NCBI GenBank assembly: GCA_963682055.1
Contig: OY821745.1
Location: 3,851,501 to 3,915,500 of the forward strand
Direction of reading: 5' to 3'
From: Primula veris
Lineage: Eukaryota > Streptophyta > Magnoliopsida > Ericales > Primulaceae
Length of the DNA stretch: 64,000 bases
The notes below the pieces were generated by a model. That model was not told the origin of the DNA and did no database searches. It saw only the letters and a program-made list of their open reading frames with translations. Position numbers and translations under genes: made by a program. Shown one piece after another: positions 33,926-46,360 of this stretch (positions are counted from its first letter, which is position 1; each line of letters begins with the position of its first letter).

Positions 33926-35254
33926 CAATACTTTATTGATCATTATAGCATATATTAGCGTCGTAATTTAACGAGCAATGAGCCATTGTGAAATATTTAG
34001 TTATCACATTTTCTTTCTATGTATCACATCAATGATACGTGAATATAAAATCTTTATATTCTTGCAAACATAAAACATAAATTAGGCATCTTTAATATTA
34101 TGCAAAAGGTAAGTCACTATAAACAATTAATATTTGAGTGTTTCCTATAATAATATGTGTTTTAAGTAAAACTAATAGTTCAAGTAAATCTCAACAATTA
34201 GCTTATTTAAAAATTATTAATTACTCCCACTGATCTTACCCCTATTATAAAAGTATATGGTTAAAAAATACATTAATAGTGAAACGAGTAATTATCTCCC
34301 ACTTGTTTAACCATTACTTTAAATCTTATGGTAAATAACATATAACTTGATGTGGGTGTAATTATATATATTAATTCTTAATAGGAGTTAGGAAAAACAT
34401 TTATAGTGGTGTACTGAATAATATAATTCTTCCACTAATGATACGTTAACTTTATCGATAACCAAAACTCCTTTTATTTAATAAAATATCGATAAAATTC
34501 CATCAAATATAATTATTGGAAAGTATGAATCTACATGCACATAATGTGATTGAAAACGTTAAATTTCTATTAGATCTAACAACATAAAATTAGTTTCAAC
34601 TAAAAACATTTTGTTTACTAGCAAACTAATATGCGACCTATAAATAAAATATGAACAATAAGGCAAGAATTTAGTAAAAGCTCACGAATTTGGACTTTGA
34701 AATTTAATGAGTTTAATCATATTAAAAGAATATTTCAACTAGTGTTAACATATTTCTCATTTAAAAACATTAAACAATCATTGTTTTCTTACGGAGAAAT
34801 CATCATGTAACACTACTTAACGTTTTCATTCTTTTCTACTCTTATTTATTAAGTTAATTGATGGTATACTTTCATCAAATAAATTTGTTATATGTGGGTA
34901 TCCAAATTCAACTTGACTAATAATACACACCAAGAACCATAATAAATTGGTAAAACTTAAGACCAATCTCTTTACATATAAAATAACTTTTATTTTAACA
35001 ACACATTTAAATCAAGCATATCATTTTGCAAGACAATTTATAAATAATGGAATAAGTCAATAAAATGGACCATTTTGAAAATTTAACTACAAAAATATGG
35101 CATCTTTATTTGAGCTATATTTTTATTCTTAATGTTAAATTTAAGTTTGTCCATAATATTTGTTTAACTTGGAAAAATATGGTATCTGTGGATATCCTAT
35201 ATTTTTCATCTTAATGTTAAACCTTACGAAATCATTCATAATGTTTATTTGGTC

Positions 35255-35825
35255 AAAATAACTGGACCTGTGGGCAACCAAGTTATAATGAATAATTAAA
35301 CAATGATGAACATCCAATAGTTATTTTTATCATAATATTTTTTGGACCTGTGGGCAACAAAAAACAAACATACATAAAAATCAGTTCTTATGCATCCCCG
35401 GCCCATAACAATATTGGACACAACCATAATTTAGCAACCATAATTAAGGCACTAATAGATGCAAAACATAACGTTTATCATCAAATATTCGTCTCCAATA
35501 CTTTGTACCTGTGGGCAACCAAATTCTGGACATGATGTTGATGCAAAATATTTACTGGCACTAATAATCATTAAAAATATAGATTAAAATATACATTTAA
35601 TTTTAATCGAATAATATGATTATTAGTTCAATATTATTAGGTGTAGCGGTTAAGCTAAATATTCATTAGATTTGATCAAAGCCAATATTGATTTTTAATC
35701 AGACGATAATATGAATATTGACATTAAAACATCAATAACTATAATTGATACTTACACATACACCAACGCTTATTTAACATTCATCGGTTAAAATTTTGTG
35801 CATGTGGGCAAACAAAATTTCACAT
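35255..35825. repeat. Interspersed GGACCTGTGGGCAACmAA motif in the LARD-like interior
   Basis: A short motif (ACCTGTGGGCAAC) recurs near 35262, 35343 and 35508, with a variant (GCATGTGGGCAAAC) near 35800. The spacing is irregular, 80-290 bp. The role is unknown. Confidence 0.7.
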
Positions 35826-36279
35826 AATATGAACGTTATATATATGATTTAGCTTATAATCTATTACCAAAACTTATATGGTATGAAAATAAATTGACTT
35901 AACTTTATTTGTCATAAAAATAATAGTAGGGACAATAATATGTACGACATAATGACTAAAACGTGCGTCATGTTTTAATCAAACAATAATATGTACATCA
36001 CCCAACTTTCATATGTACATGCATACTTATCAGTAATGTTCATTGTGACATGTAATATTAAAATTATATATTAAAACACTCTTTTTATTTTAATATAAAT
36101 TTAAAAACTTATATCCAACCTTTCAAAAAATTACATAATTTATTATACTTAGTGACATGCATTGTCATGAGTTATATATATAATTAAGTAAGGGGTAGAT
36201 GTCCATCATTCATTCATTCGTATTATTCATTTTATCTAACACATGCCATATCGATATAAAGACATCCATTCGACGAATA

Positions 36280-36510
36280 TAAGTATAGAAACACAATCGG
36301 GAAAACTATTATATACTCTAACCCTTTCGGTAGCTCTAACATGATCCGACCAGGTAAGAGAGTGTGAGGGTTGGTGCAGCAAAGACTGCTTAAAAACCGA
36401 CCTCATTAAGATACAAAGTATCAGCCGAAGTCTTGCCTTGCCATCACATCATCCTAGGTGAGCCTATTTGGGAAGATTTATAATTTTCCAACCTTAATGT
36501 GAGCCTAAAC
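36280..36510 (-). other. Leader block shared with the Copia elements
   Basis: Reverse complement resembles 44930-45180: CTTCCCAAATAGGCTCACCT, AATGAGGTCGG, TTTTTAAG, GAGCTACCGAAAGGG. Order and spacing are kept although the surrounding sequence is not. It lies about 1.4 kb inside the 5' LTR, a similar place to that in the Copia element. Confidence 0.85.
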
Positions 36511-37888
36511 TTTTTTTCGTAACCTTTCAACTACATTTACATAATTGTAGTATTAACAGTTTATCTTACATGTTAATTTAATAAAGTTAACGGGCATAAG
36601 GATAACAATTAATATTTCTTATAAAACCATTCGGCAACCAAGCAATTCTTATTAATAATGAATAAATAATAGGAATAAACCCTTATAATTTGCGACATAT
36701 GAAGATGACCATTTATATGTAGTAACTTTTTTTATTTATTTAATATAGTGCTTAATGGTTACCACCGTAACATAATGAAACTTAATGCCATTACTTACTA
36801 TGTAGTTTTGTAAAATAACTTTCTATATATATTCATCCATATAAATTCTTATGTTACAAAACTGTTTAATTCCTATTCAATTGCATAACTTATACCCAAC
36901 TCCCAAATGATCTTTATCAATTCCTTATGCAACATTAGTACAAATGAAGCTAGTCCTCTTAAATCAATTAAGATGATACGCAAATGAACAATTTGACTCA
37001 TGAAAAGTCATTTACATTTATAGACTAATGCTGTAACATATACACGTAAGTAACCTTTATGACTATAACCATCAAATTGCTACAAATACAAAGTGTGAGA
37101 ATGACATTTAAATAATATTAGACAGTTGGTTGATTTACTACTGCATATAACCATTTAGTAATTTATATATCAAATTATATGGTTTATTTTATCAACCAGT
37201 TTATCCATAATCAAACCAATTCATTTCAGGCATGAAAATCAGCTATCACACATGGCAATTATGAAGCATATTATAGCCTAAACATGATACTACTCATGTT
37301 TACTATTTACATGCAAACAATTCAATGATTGAGATCTATCAAGCAAAATGCTTGTAATTTTTCTTTATTCATTTATTTAATGAAACTTTACCTGTTATAT
37401 TCTCACCATTACATGTCTTATACGACTACCATAAATAGATTCTTGAGCATGATTTTATTAGCAACTAGTGGATAAATATAAGTAACCAATCCTACTTTTG
37501 TCTTCTAATTGGTTATGGTTTACAGAACCATTCGTTTTATATAAAATGTATACCTTAGCACAAAACAAAAGTGGTACCATAATTGTAATGCATTAAAAAC
37601 CATAGAGTAGTAGTTGGTTACATGAATATACGGCTAAATGAATCAACATTTACTACATTCATTTCTTAGTAATTAAACCAATTCGTTTCATATGAAAATA
37701 AAACCAAATCACTAGGCCAGTACAAAACAAGGAGTAACATATGATTTCTTATGTTTAGTTTATAACCAAATCTCATTAAAACTATTATAGGATGTTATAT
37801 ATGCAGTGATCACGAAACAATATGTATAGCCCTTTCAATACATATTCATCACCAAAATAAGTAGAACATCATGTGAAAATATTAACCT

Positions 37889-37905
37889 ATGCTCTTGATA
37901 CCAAA
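37889..37905 (-). other. Primer binding site of the LARD-like element
   Basis: In element sense TTTGGTATCAAGAGC starts right after the 5' LTR. Apart from one extra A it matches the TGGTATCAGAGC core complementary to initiator tRNA-Met, the commonest plant retrotransposon primer. Confidence 0.85.
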
Positions 37906-38450
37906 TGTAAGTTAATTACAACTTATATTATTGTTATGTTATACACATTATTAACATAACTATCTAGAATCTTTTCTACATGATGATCATACATATTATA
38001 GCATATTGAGGGTATGCCAAATCACATACCTTAAACTATGCGGAAGGACGATGGGCTTGGTACTTAAACGGAACATGATAGTTGAGTTCAGATGACGAAG
38101 ATAGATCGTCATGGGTGGAGACTTGTGTTTCTTCTCCTTCGCCTATCATTACAGTACTTTATGTGTTGTTTTTGTGTGTATGTGTGACACAAATAAGATG
38201 GCATTGTGTCCCTTATATATAGGTAGGAGAAGGACCCAAGACTCATGAAATTCCTCTAATATTTACCGTCCATCAAGGTAAAGTTAATCATCACCGTTCA
38301 TTATGGGAGAATGTAAAAGGTCTTGAAACTCACATACTAATTAGCATTAGTCATTAGACTTGTAACTTATGGAGTGTTTATGGATCACAATAATGAGTTA
38401 GAATTAATTTCATGACTCTTGAGATAATCGGGAAGACATTAATTCTTACA
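37906..38450 (-). repeat. 5' LTR of the LARD-like element
   Basis: Partner of 32523-33067, same length and about 97 percent alike by eye. Confidence 0.92.
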
Positions 38451-38455
38451 TCCTA

Positions 38456-39689
38456 ACCCCTAACTTTTCGTAGCGGGCTATTTTTTTAACGGATAGTCTA
38501 TAAATGTGTGTATGAATAATGATACATGTATAGTATTTTTGACACACACTCATGCATATATATATGTATATATCGATGTACATCAATATGAAAAAGTCTT
38601 TACCTATATCATCAGCCTATATATATAAATATATATACCCAATAACTATACTACTCCGTAAAACATAGCGAACAAAAAAAAACTAAACTCAATAGAAACC
38701 AGATCATTCTCATAAAAATTATATGGAACATTCATCAATTATAAACAATCCCCGCATTGAACCTCAATAAAATCCTCAAAATCTAAAAAAAAAACACACA
38801 CACACACACACAAATATATATATAAATATAATATAATATATTGTTTTTTTGTAGCTTTAAGCTTGGATATTTTGGAAAATGGTAGAAAATCTAGTTGTTA
38901 TGGATGCTTATAGGCTTCGTAATACACATTTGGTAATCAACCAAGTAAGCTAGCTTATAACACATTTTTTTGTGAAATAAAAGAAAATTGAAGACGAGAT
39001 CAATACACTTCCACAATTAACTAAGAGCTAACTAAGAGGCCATACTTGGATTGAAAACTTACTTGGAATGTTCAAAATTAATTCATAAGTCTGTAAACCA
39101 CCTAATTTTTTTTTTTTTTTTTTTAACACTCAAGATCAATCAAAATATGGAGATATAAATCTAGAATGCTCACGGTTTGTTTTTTGTAGCGTAAAAGCTT
39201 GGATCTTTTGAACATGTAACTTGAACAATGAGTAACCGATAAATTAAGCTAGCTTTTTATACACATATTTTTTACTCGAAGACATTAAATTGACGATGGG
39301 ATCTATCCACAATCAATTCAATTGAAAGCAAACTAATAGGCGCATCGGACTCGTATTATAAACTGAGTTTGCTATTTCAATATGAATCCTCACAGTGATA
39401 CAGATTGTAAACCCCCCAAATTTTATCACTATCAAAATGACGGGGCGGATCCTGGGCATTAATATATCGAAAACGTATAACAGTTTGATATCTTACCAAG
39501 TCGGCTCATGCACCACGTTAACCCATAATAGAGTCTTATTCGTTTGTACTCTATATTTAAAGTATTTGGAAAATCATTATATTAAATATTATTTTATCAC
39601 TGACAATTATAAAAATTTATTATTTAGCCTACCTTCGGCTCCTTTCCGGCTTCGTGCAAACTACAGTTGAAGTACTAAAAGTTTATAAT
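38456..39689. repeat. Intergenic DNA with old dispersed repeats
   Basis: 38648-38800 matches the block found in APE1L intron 1 (about 4615-4760, 5740-5870 and 6035-6160), including AACTCAATAGAAACCAGA and a CACACA tail. A second pair of diverged direct repeats occurs at about 38855-39060 and 39180-39370 (AAGCTTGGAT start). A 19-base T run sits near 39105. No gene is seen. Confidence 0.6.
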
Positions 39690-39692
39690 ACA

Positions 39693-39953
39693 ATTGGCCT
39701 TGTTTGGTTGTGACGGGATTAGGACGGGATATGATTACAAATGTAATGGGTCACACAAATACCATGTTTGGATGGGTAAACATGAGTGAGATTATTAGTG
39801 ATATGAGATAACAAATGACTCGAAATAATACTAGCGGGAGGATCGTATTTATAATCCCGGTACTACATGTCCACCATCTCTCACTATCCAACTGCAAGCT
39901 TGGATGTATTTATAGTCCCGGGACATCTAATCCCCCAGCCAAACAAGATTGTT
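39693..39953. mobile_element. Small MITE with GGCCTTGTTTGGTTG-type ends
   Basis: About 260 bp. The left end is GGCCTTGTTTGGTTG and the right end CAGCCAAACAAG, inverted with two mismatches, with GGGATTA/TAATCCC just inside both. Such ends are typical of plant PIF/Harbinger or hAT MITEs; the target duplication is not clear. A related end occurs at 42185-42202 (CAACCAAACGAGGCC). Confidence 0.55.
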
Positions 39954-40329
39954 TTTACATTGTTTTTACTATAGAAAAATATTAAGATAAATCCACAATG
40001 AACTGAAAGCTAGCTCTCACATAGATTGTAAACTAGGTAGCTAGTTTTTCTACACACCTAAAATCAATAAATATGAAATTAAAAAAAGATATTGCATACA
40101 GCAAGAAATAGGAGATATATACCTTTTAGAGGGAGAGAGAGGAGTATAATCGTCTTTCGAAAAAACAAAAATAGATTAAGTTTTTTAATTTGCGAGTTTT
40201 TTATTGGGATTTTATAAACCTGTTTATTTTCGAAACATTATAATGTGTTTGATTTTGTGTGTTGGTTCTTATAGGATAAATTAACAAAACATACTACTTT
40301 TGAAACTAAATTAATAAAAAATACCCAAA

Positions 40330-40650
40330 ATTTTTTAATTACCAAAAACATACTTAAAAGTTCATACACTTATTTTTATATTTCATATCCTTATTCAAAA
40401 AGTTCATACACTTATTTTAAAAGTTTATACCATAAATTGTATATTTTCATACCGTTATTCCAAAAGTTCATACCCTTATTCCAAAATTTCATACCCTAAT
40501 TCGTAGAATTAACCATTATTTTTAAAGTTCATACCCCAATTTACAGAATTTATATTCTTATTTACATAACTCATATCCATAATTTTTAATTTCATATCGT
40601 TAATTTACGGAATTCATACACTTATTTTTCAACCTTATATACTAGTTAAC
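40330..40650. repeat. Degenerate short tandem repeat, unit about 26-30 bp
   Basis: Repeated variants of AAAGTTCATACCCTTATTCC. No coding sequence. Confidence 0.7.
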
Positions 40651-40764
40651 AAATTCAACATTTGTTCACCATCCGATCTCGAACTACCGCATCTCCGTCG
40701 GCATCAAACTTGAGTTTTCAACCTCACTCTATGCCCTCAACGTCCACTCCGACAGATGTCTCCG

Positions 40765-41065
40765 TTTCAATCTTCACCGAATAGAGAGATCGGAGAGAAA
40801 GAGGTAGAAAGAGAGAAAGATCGGAAAGAGAAAGTGAGGAGGAGAGAGCGAGAATGAAAGAAATAGGGATGAGTAGAGAGAGATCGGAAGGATGAGAGAT
40901 CGGAGAAAGGAAGAAGGAGGAGAAGAGAAAGATTGGAGAGAGTGAGAAAACGGAGGAGAGAAAGATCAGAAAGAGAGAGAAAAAATGAAAGAGAGAGAAT
41001 GAGTAAGAGAGAGAGAATGAGGGGCAAAAATAGATTGGGGAAAGAGTGAGAGTAAGAGAGATAGA
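40765..41065. repeat. GA-rich low-complexity tract
   Basis: About 300 bp dominated by GAGA, GGAGAGAAAG and GATCGG(A/G)(A/G)AG. The long minus-strand frame of serine and leucine is a composition effect, not a gene. Confidence 0.85.
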
Positions 41066-41173
41066 GGAAATAGATCATGAATGAAGTTTTTTGTTTGTTT
41101 GTTTTAATTAATTATTAATGTAATTTATGTTTTTGATAATTTAAGTTTTTTAGGGTATATTTTTTAGGCATTA

Positions 41174-41819
41174 TGATGAGATTAAGATAGTATGTATTAG
41201 AAATATCGTCGGTTCGACAAATACCGCGTTTGCTACTAAAAATGGAGGCGATACTGATAAAGCCATAACTTTGTTCGGTGGCGTTAGACTTTTCAACAAT
41301 AATATGATATAAAAGAGAATAAATATTGAACACTTCTTTATTCTTTATTATTGCTCGGTGATTGTACTTGCTCGGGTTACAATTTCTTATAGCACTTATG
41401 CTCGGTATTACAACTTGTTCTTGATCTTGATCTTTCTTTGTCTTCAGTGATCGGTCTTTAGTCTTGCTCGGTTTGTTTTATGATGTGATAAGCTCTGATG
41501 AGTTTTTCTCTTTTCTCTCATTCTCTCTATATTTTTTAGATAGATTTTCTGGTCCCTCTTTTGGTGAGGATACTTGGCTATTTATAGGCAATTACGCCTC
41601 TTAGGATGTTGACAAATGCCGTCATCTCAAGTGTCACCCCATGAGCTTTTCCATTGTGGACTTAGTAATTGGGCCAAGATCTTTATAGATAATGACCTGT
41701 TTAAGAAAACACTTTTAGTCCATAGATTTTAGGATTCAAGCATTGGGTACCCTCTAATAATGGGTGGGTTGATTCATACATGAATAGACATATTCGGGTC
41801 CAATTTTTATGTTCTATCA
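41174..41819 (-). mobile_element. Possible solo LTR
   Basis: On the minus strand it starts TGATAGAACATAAAAATTGG and ends near TCTCATCA, with a CCTATAAATAG box about 230 bp in and a downstream segment rich in AAGAACAAG/CCGAGCA, an LTR-like layout. No partner LTR or clear target duplication is present in the window. It could instead be another repeat class. Confidence 0.4.
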
Positions 41820-41926
41820 GGTACTATTAGTAGCATGTGATTAGAAATGATGAGAAATATTGGTATTTGAAATAATATGGAGGGTGTGTTATTGGAAAAT
41901 GAGAGTATTTGGAGTAAATGAGATGT

Positions 41927-41963
41927 AGTATATATATATTAAAATCATATATATATATATATT

Positions 41964-42005
<42 letters not shown>
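41927..42005. repeat. (AT)n microsatellite
   Basis: About 80 bp of AT dinucleotides broken by two ATTAAAAT interruptions. Confidence 0.95.
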
Positions 42006-42013
<8 letters not shown>

Positions 42014-42205
42014 TTTACAAGTTTATTTATTATATATATAAATGTGAATTTATAAAATAGTCCAACCCCAATAAAAAGCAAATAAACACTTCATTGATAT
42101 TTTATGTATGTACTAGTAATTCCACATTCATTTGTTATCCCGTCATAGTTCGAAGGTATTGCTAATCCCGTTACTACTAATACCGCAACCAAACGAGGCC
42201 TACGT

Positions 42206-42981
42206 GCAGGGTATATTTATGTTAATTGTCAATTTTTTATATGAAAAATGTTGCTGCTGGCTGGACTAATTTCTAGAAATTTAAAACACTTAATTTACAA
42301 ACACTGGATTGTGTTTTGTATAAATTAAGCAAAGTCACTATATACTAAGCAAAGTATTGAAAAAAACTAACTATATAAAAAAGCACGCTTGTGGGCTGAT
42401 CATGAACTGTTTGCTTTATATATATGTCGGTCAAGAAGTTGCATGCTATTAGCTTTCGTTCAGCTTAGAGCCGGTCCTAATAGAGTGTCAACAATTCAAG
42501 CGAACCGGTCATCCCACCCCCTAAAAGCATCCACATTGGTCCTCTTGGAATTTGCTAGATATATTATACCATGTGTGTAACAAAATGACTTTTTTTACTT
42601 AAAATAACACCCAATAACTTTAACTTGTTTATGTCTACCACATTGGACTCACTAAAAATATAATAAAAAAACTCAGTTATAGATAATGAAGTAAAATAAA
42701 TAAGTTAATTTAAATTTTGAATCCACATGAAGGAGAGAATTACATTCAAATAAAGACAGTGATGAATTTAACAACACTATAAAGGCACATCACCCACTAT
42801 ATCATGTTAGCTAAGTGTGGCAAGGAATTTATCTAAGTGACATTAAAGAGTTTATTTAGTGGGTGTATTAACTACTCCAATATACAAGAAAAGTTCAACC
42901 CCTTTGATAAATTCTCTTAAAGTCTGATACTAACGAGCACACTGACCATTCCATTATAGTTGCTCTAAACCAAAAAATAAA
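42206..42981. other. Intergenic DNA left of the young Copia element
   Basis: AT-rich; no gene or structured repeat recognised. The 63-residue frame at 42389 shows no family features. Confidence 0.5.
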
Positions 42982-42986
42982 ATAAC
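42982..42986. repeat. Young Copia target duplication, left copy
   Basis: ATAAC, identical to 50820-50824 on the far side. Confidence 0.92.
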
Positions 42987-43242
42987 TGTTGTAAATAATG
43001 GATTGTCCATTAGTATAAGAGTTACATATCATTTAGTATATGAACATTTGCTCCTTTTGTATGTTACAACCTTTGAGTTTCTTATCATTAACATTTAGCT
43101 TGTAACCTCCAAACCTCTAGCCTATATAAAGAGCTTATGGCTATGGAGTTTGGGACATCTACAATATACTTGAATACACATATTTTGGCCCTCATTATCT
43201 CTCTCTCTTACATATGTTATTGAGCTAATTTGGCGTAAAACA
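42987..43242 (+). repeat. 5' LTR of the young Copia element
   Basis: Starts TGTTGTAAATAATGG, ends GGCGTAAAACA, and has the TATA box CTATATAAAGAG at about 43122. It pairs with 50566-50819. Confidence 0.97.
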
Positions 43243-43260
43243 CGTTATCAGCACTTTTCT
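43243..43260 (+). other. Probable primer binding site of the young Copia element
   Basis: CGTTATCAGCACTTTTC begins immediately after the 5' LTR. Many plant Copia elements carry CGTTATCAGCAC here, thought to pair with an internal part of a methionine tRNA. Confidence 0.65.
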
Positions 43261-44929
43261 CAAAAAAACGGTAAAATAAAATAAAATTTGGAGCATTCAA
43301 ATACAAGATAGAAGAAATTTTGGGTATAAACCTTGGAGAATTATTGGGTATAAAACTTTTGAAAGTTTTGGCTAAAAATTTGTTCTATCGGCCTTCATCA
43401 ACATACGTGTGAAAGGTACACAAATTTATATCTATTTATTTATCATAACACTACTAATTGCATGAAAAAGAATGATTCGTAGTTTACTAACATGTTAAAA
43501 CCAATAATAATATTATTTATGACTACTACCATATGAAAATGCATGAATATTGTTGTTATTAAACAATTGTTTGCTTATTAAAAATGCATTGTAATACTAA
43601 AAGTGTAGTTTGTTGGATGTTACATGTAAATGACAATAACCATGATATTCATATATTGTTATTTGTTTGTATATTTAAAATCGTTGAATGTAACATGAAA
43701 ATTGTATTAGAAATTGCATGATTAATCAAGAATAAAACTGAAAATTTCATGTTTAGGATGTATATCACATGATAGATGGTTTATTTTGATAAACAATGGC
43801 TATTATAACTCATGTATATCACTCATAAAACAAGTTAAAACTTGTATGTGAATCTGTCCGACCAAAACTGTCACTTTTAGAACACTCAGGACCATTCTGA
43901 AATTTTCTGAAACTGTCAGACTTCGCTGTAACTCTCTGTAAACATCGGACCAGCGCTGTAATTATATTAAACTACTGGATTGCCGCTGTAAATTAGCTAA
44001 AACTGAATATAGTTTCTCTTATTTACACCCGTAGTACCCGTAGTTCTCCCCTTTACACAAAAACAGTACATATGTATTAATTTGCTCATGTTTGGTCCAA
44101 ATTACACATAGTCATGTTTTAAAAAAAAACGGAAATTGCATGTTTTAATGATAAATCCATATACTAATTAGTTTCTGAAATATGTAACTTAAATCATTAT
44201 TTCTGGAATATGATAATTACTATTTATGTGGCATGAATTTGTAACATTATGATACTTAATGGCTAGTTATTAAATGCTTAGAGTTATAAAAAAAAAATAA
44301 TTATAACTTAGGTTACTAGTATATAGTAATTAATGTTTAAGGGTAGTAAAACGCAAGTTACATGTCTAAATCCCTTCATTTTTTTTATAACTCAAAATCA
44401 TGTATTAATGTAGGATGATTAAATGTACATTATCATAAAATTGATCTATCCCGCATGTTAATTTTGCTAATATATGATATTGTTAAGGTGTAAATATGTG
44501 TGATGAATTGTACTTAATATTCGATAGGATTGTATCTTAGAATTTGATTAAATTGAGAACACCTATGAGAACACCCTCATATTAGTTACGGTTAAAATAA
44601 ATTTTATCCTGCATGGAATAAGATTTTGGTAATACATGCGTGAATCTGCATATGATTGTTAAACATGGCTTGTTAAATTAAATGTGATTGAATATTGCAT
44701 ATGCCCTTGTAATTTAATTACTCATGATATGTTTTTAGTACACGGTTGACAACTTAGTTAATTATAACTTAGTGTTATAAGTTAGTTAATTTACCATTAG
44801 TTAGTCCAACTACATGTATGTAACGTTGAATATGCCACACGACTATTATGATTGTGTTAGTTATTAATTTTTTTTAAAGTCTATTTCTTTTAACGAATTG
44901 AATATGTGAGCTTAAAACTTTTTGTAAAA

Positions 44930-45364
44930 ATTTTGCGAAACCGGTATATATTCACATTTAAGTTGGAATAATTATGAATCTTCCCCAAATAGGCTCACCT
45001 ATTTGGATACGATGTCTAGGAAAGATATAAGCGGATGATAGAATCCTAATGAGGTCGGGTTTTAAGTGGCATTCGTGCCCTCCACCCTCACCGTCTTTCC
45101 TGGCCGTGTTCAAGTAGAGCTACCGAAAGGGGTTGAGTAAATAATAAGTTCCCCGAATGTGTCTATATAGATGTATTTTCGCTGAATTGGTGTCTAATTA
45201 TCGGCCCGTTGTTCGATTAAAGAGAACTTATTCAATTGAAAGCAAAACTAGTATTTTTCGAACCTGTCGATTCGAAACAAGTTTGTGCTTATGCAAACCA
45301 TAAACATAAAAACCTGTTGATTTATATGATAACTAATCCAGTATTTTTCTCCCGTTGTAGAAAC
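44930..45364 (+). promoter_or_regulatory. Conserved Copia leader block and splice-acceptor-like site before gag
   Basis: Contains AAATAGGCTCACCTATTTGG and GAGCTACCGAAAGGGG, conserved in the old Copia copy and in the LARD. It ends with TTTTTCTCCCGTTGTAG just before AAAC-ATG, a good polypyrimidine-AG acceptor, so gag may be read from a spliced RNA. That is an inference. Confidence 0.6.
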
Positions 45365-46360
45365 ATGTCAATCAAACTTGACTTTCCGATCCTCGATGCC
45401 GCTGACAAGAACTACTTGGACTGGACTCAAGATATCCAGAACCATCTAGATGCCCAAGGCTTGTTGGACGTCATCTATGCTGAGGATGAACGTGAAGTGG
45501 AAGTGTCACGTGAAATGAATGCGAGGGCGATGATTCTGTTCCGCCGCCACTTATCAGATGCAATGAAGTCTGATTTCATAGCGATCACCTTATCGAAGAT
45601 GCTGTGGGACTCTCTTAGAGAGCGCTTCGACCACCAAAAGACCATATGGCTTCCTGAAGCCCGCCATGATTGGCTGAATCTGCGATTTCAGGACTTCGAA
45701 AGCGTTACAAAATATAATGCTGAAGTATGCAGGATTCGTGCTCTTCTCCAGTATTGTGGTGAAACATTAACCGACAATGACTTGCTGGAGAAGACCTACA
45801 CCACATTTCCTACCTCTGAAAACTTGCTCCAAAAGCAATATCGTCAGTCTAGGTATACCAAGTTTTCTGAGCTCATCACCCAGCTCTTATTGGACGAGAA
45901 AAATAGCCTCGTTTTAATGAGGAACAACAATTCTCGTCCTGCTGTGATAAAGGCTATTCCAAGGCCTGATGCTTATACTGTTCGTGGACCACCTCCACGA
46001 TATGGGAACCGAGACAAGGGCCAGTCGTCCCGTCAGCCAAGGAATCATGGGGGGCGTAATGCTCGCCCAGCCAAGCGAGGTTTGGATAATCGTCCGAACC
46101 GAAGACCTTTGGCTCCTAGGCAGTCTTGTGGTAGGAAAAACAACAACAGGGCCAGTCGTCCCAAAACAACAGAAAATGCTCAAGCGCAAATTCTGTGCTA
46201 CAAATGTGGTGTTTATGGTCATATGCAAAAGACCTGCAAGGCAACTCCCCAAGAAGTTCAAAACTATCATAGGGGTAGAAATGCCGAAGCAAATATGGTT
46301 GAAGCGAGCGGAAAGGAAATTCTTAAGACCCCGGACTTCGTGGCTCAAATGGAAGAATAA
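45365..46360 (+). CDS. gag: Copia Gag (capsid/nucleocapsid)
   Basis: 331 residues from the ATG at 45365, chosen because it follows the acceptor-like site and begins MSIKLDFPILDAADKNY, as plant Copia Gag proteins do. The first 200 residues form the capsid-type domain (WTQDIQNHLDAQGL; LWDSLRERFDHQK). A basic Arg/Asn-rich stretch follows, then one CCHC zinc knuckle, CYKCGVYGHMQKTC, near residue 280. The stop at 46358 separates it from pol by about 220 bp of T-rich sequence in the same frame. The frame is intact, so it probably encodes a working capsid protein that packages element RNA in the cytoplasm. Confidence 0.92.
   Translation: MSIKLDFPILDAADKNYLDWTQDIQNHLDAQGLLDVIYAEDEREVEVSREMNARAMILFRRHLSDAMKSDFIAITLSKMLWDSLRERFDHQKTIWLPEARHDWLNLRFQDFESVTKYNAEVCRIRALLQYCGETLTDNDLLEKTYTTFPTSENLLQKQYRQSRYTKFSELITQLLLDEKNSLVLMRNNNSRPAVIKAIPRPDAYTVRGPPPRYGNRDKGQSSRQPRNHGGRNARPAKRGLDNRPNRRPLAPRQSCGRKNNNRASRPKTTENAQAQILCYKCGVYGHMQKTCKATPQEVQNYHRGRNAEANMVEASGKEILKTPDFVAQMEE

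Larger units (their letters stand above)
32523..38450 (-). mobile_element. Large non-coding LTR element (LARD-like)
   Basis: The 545-bp LTRs 32523-33067 and 37906-38450 are of equal length with about 16 differences by eye (about 3 percent). Each begins TGTAAG and ends CTTACA. The flanks TCTTA (32518-32522) and TCCTA (38451-38455) look like a target duplication with one change. The element is on the minus strand: the tRNA-Met-type primer site TTTGGTATCAAGAGC lies beside the right LTR, and a purine tract beside the left one. The 4.8-kb interior has no long ORF and no recognisable gag or pol, so it must depend on other elements' proteins. It carries the leader block shared with the Copia elements at about 36280-36510. 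Confidence 0.9.

Noticed and set aside
40767..41078. Serine/leucine-rich frame on the minus strand
   Set aside because: Composition artefact of the GA-rich tract.
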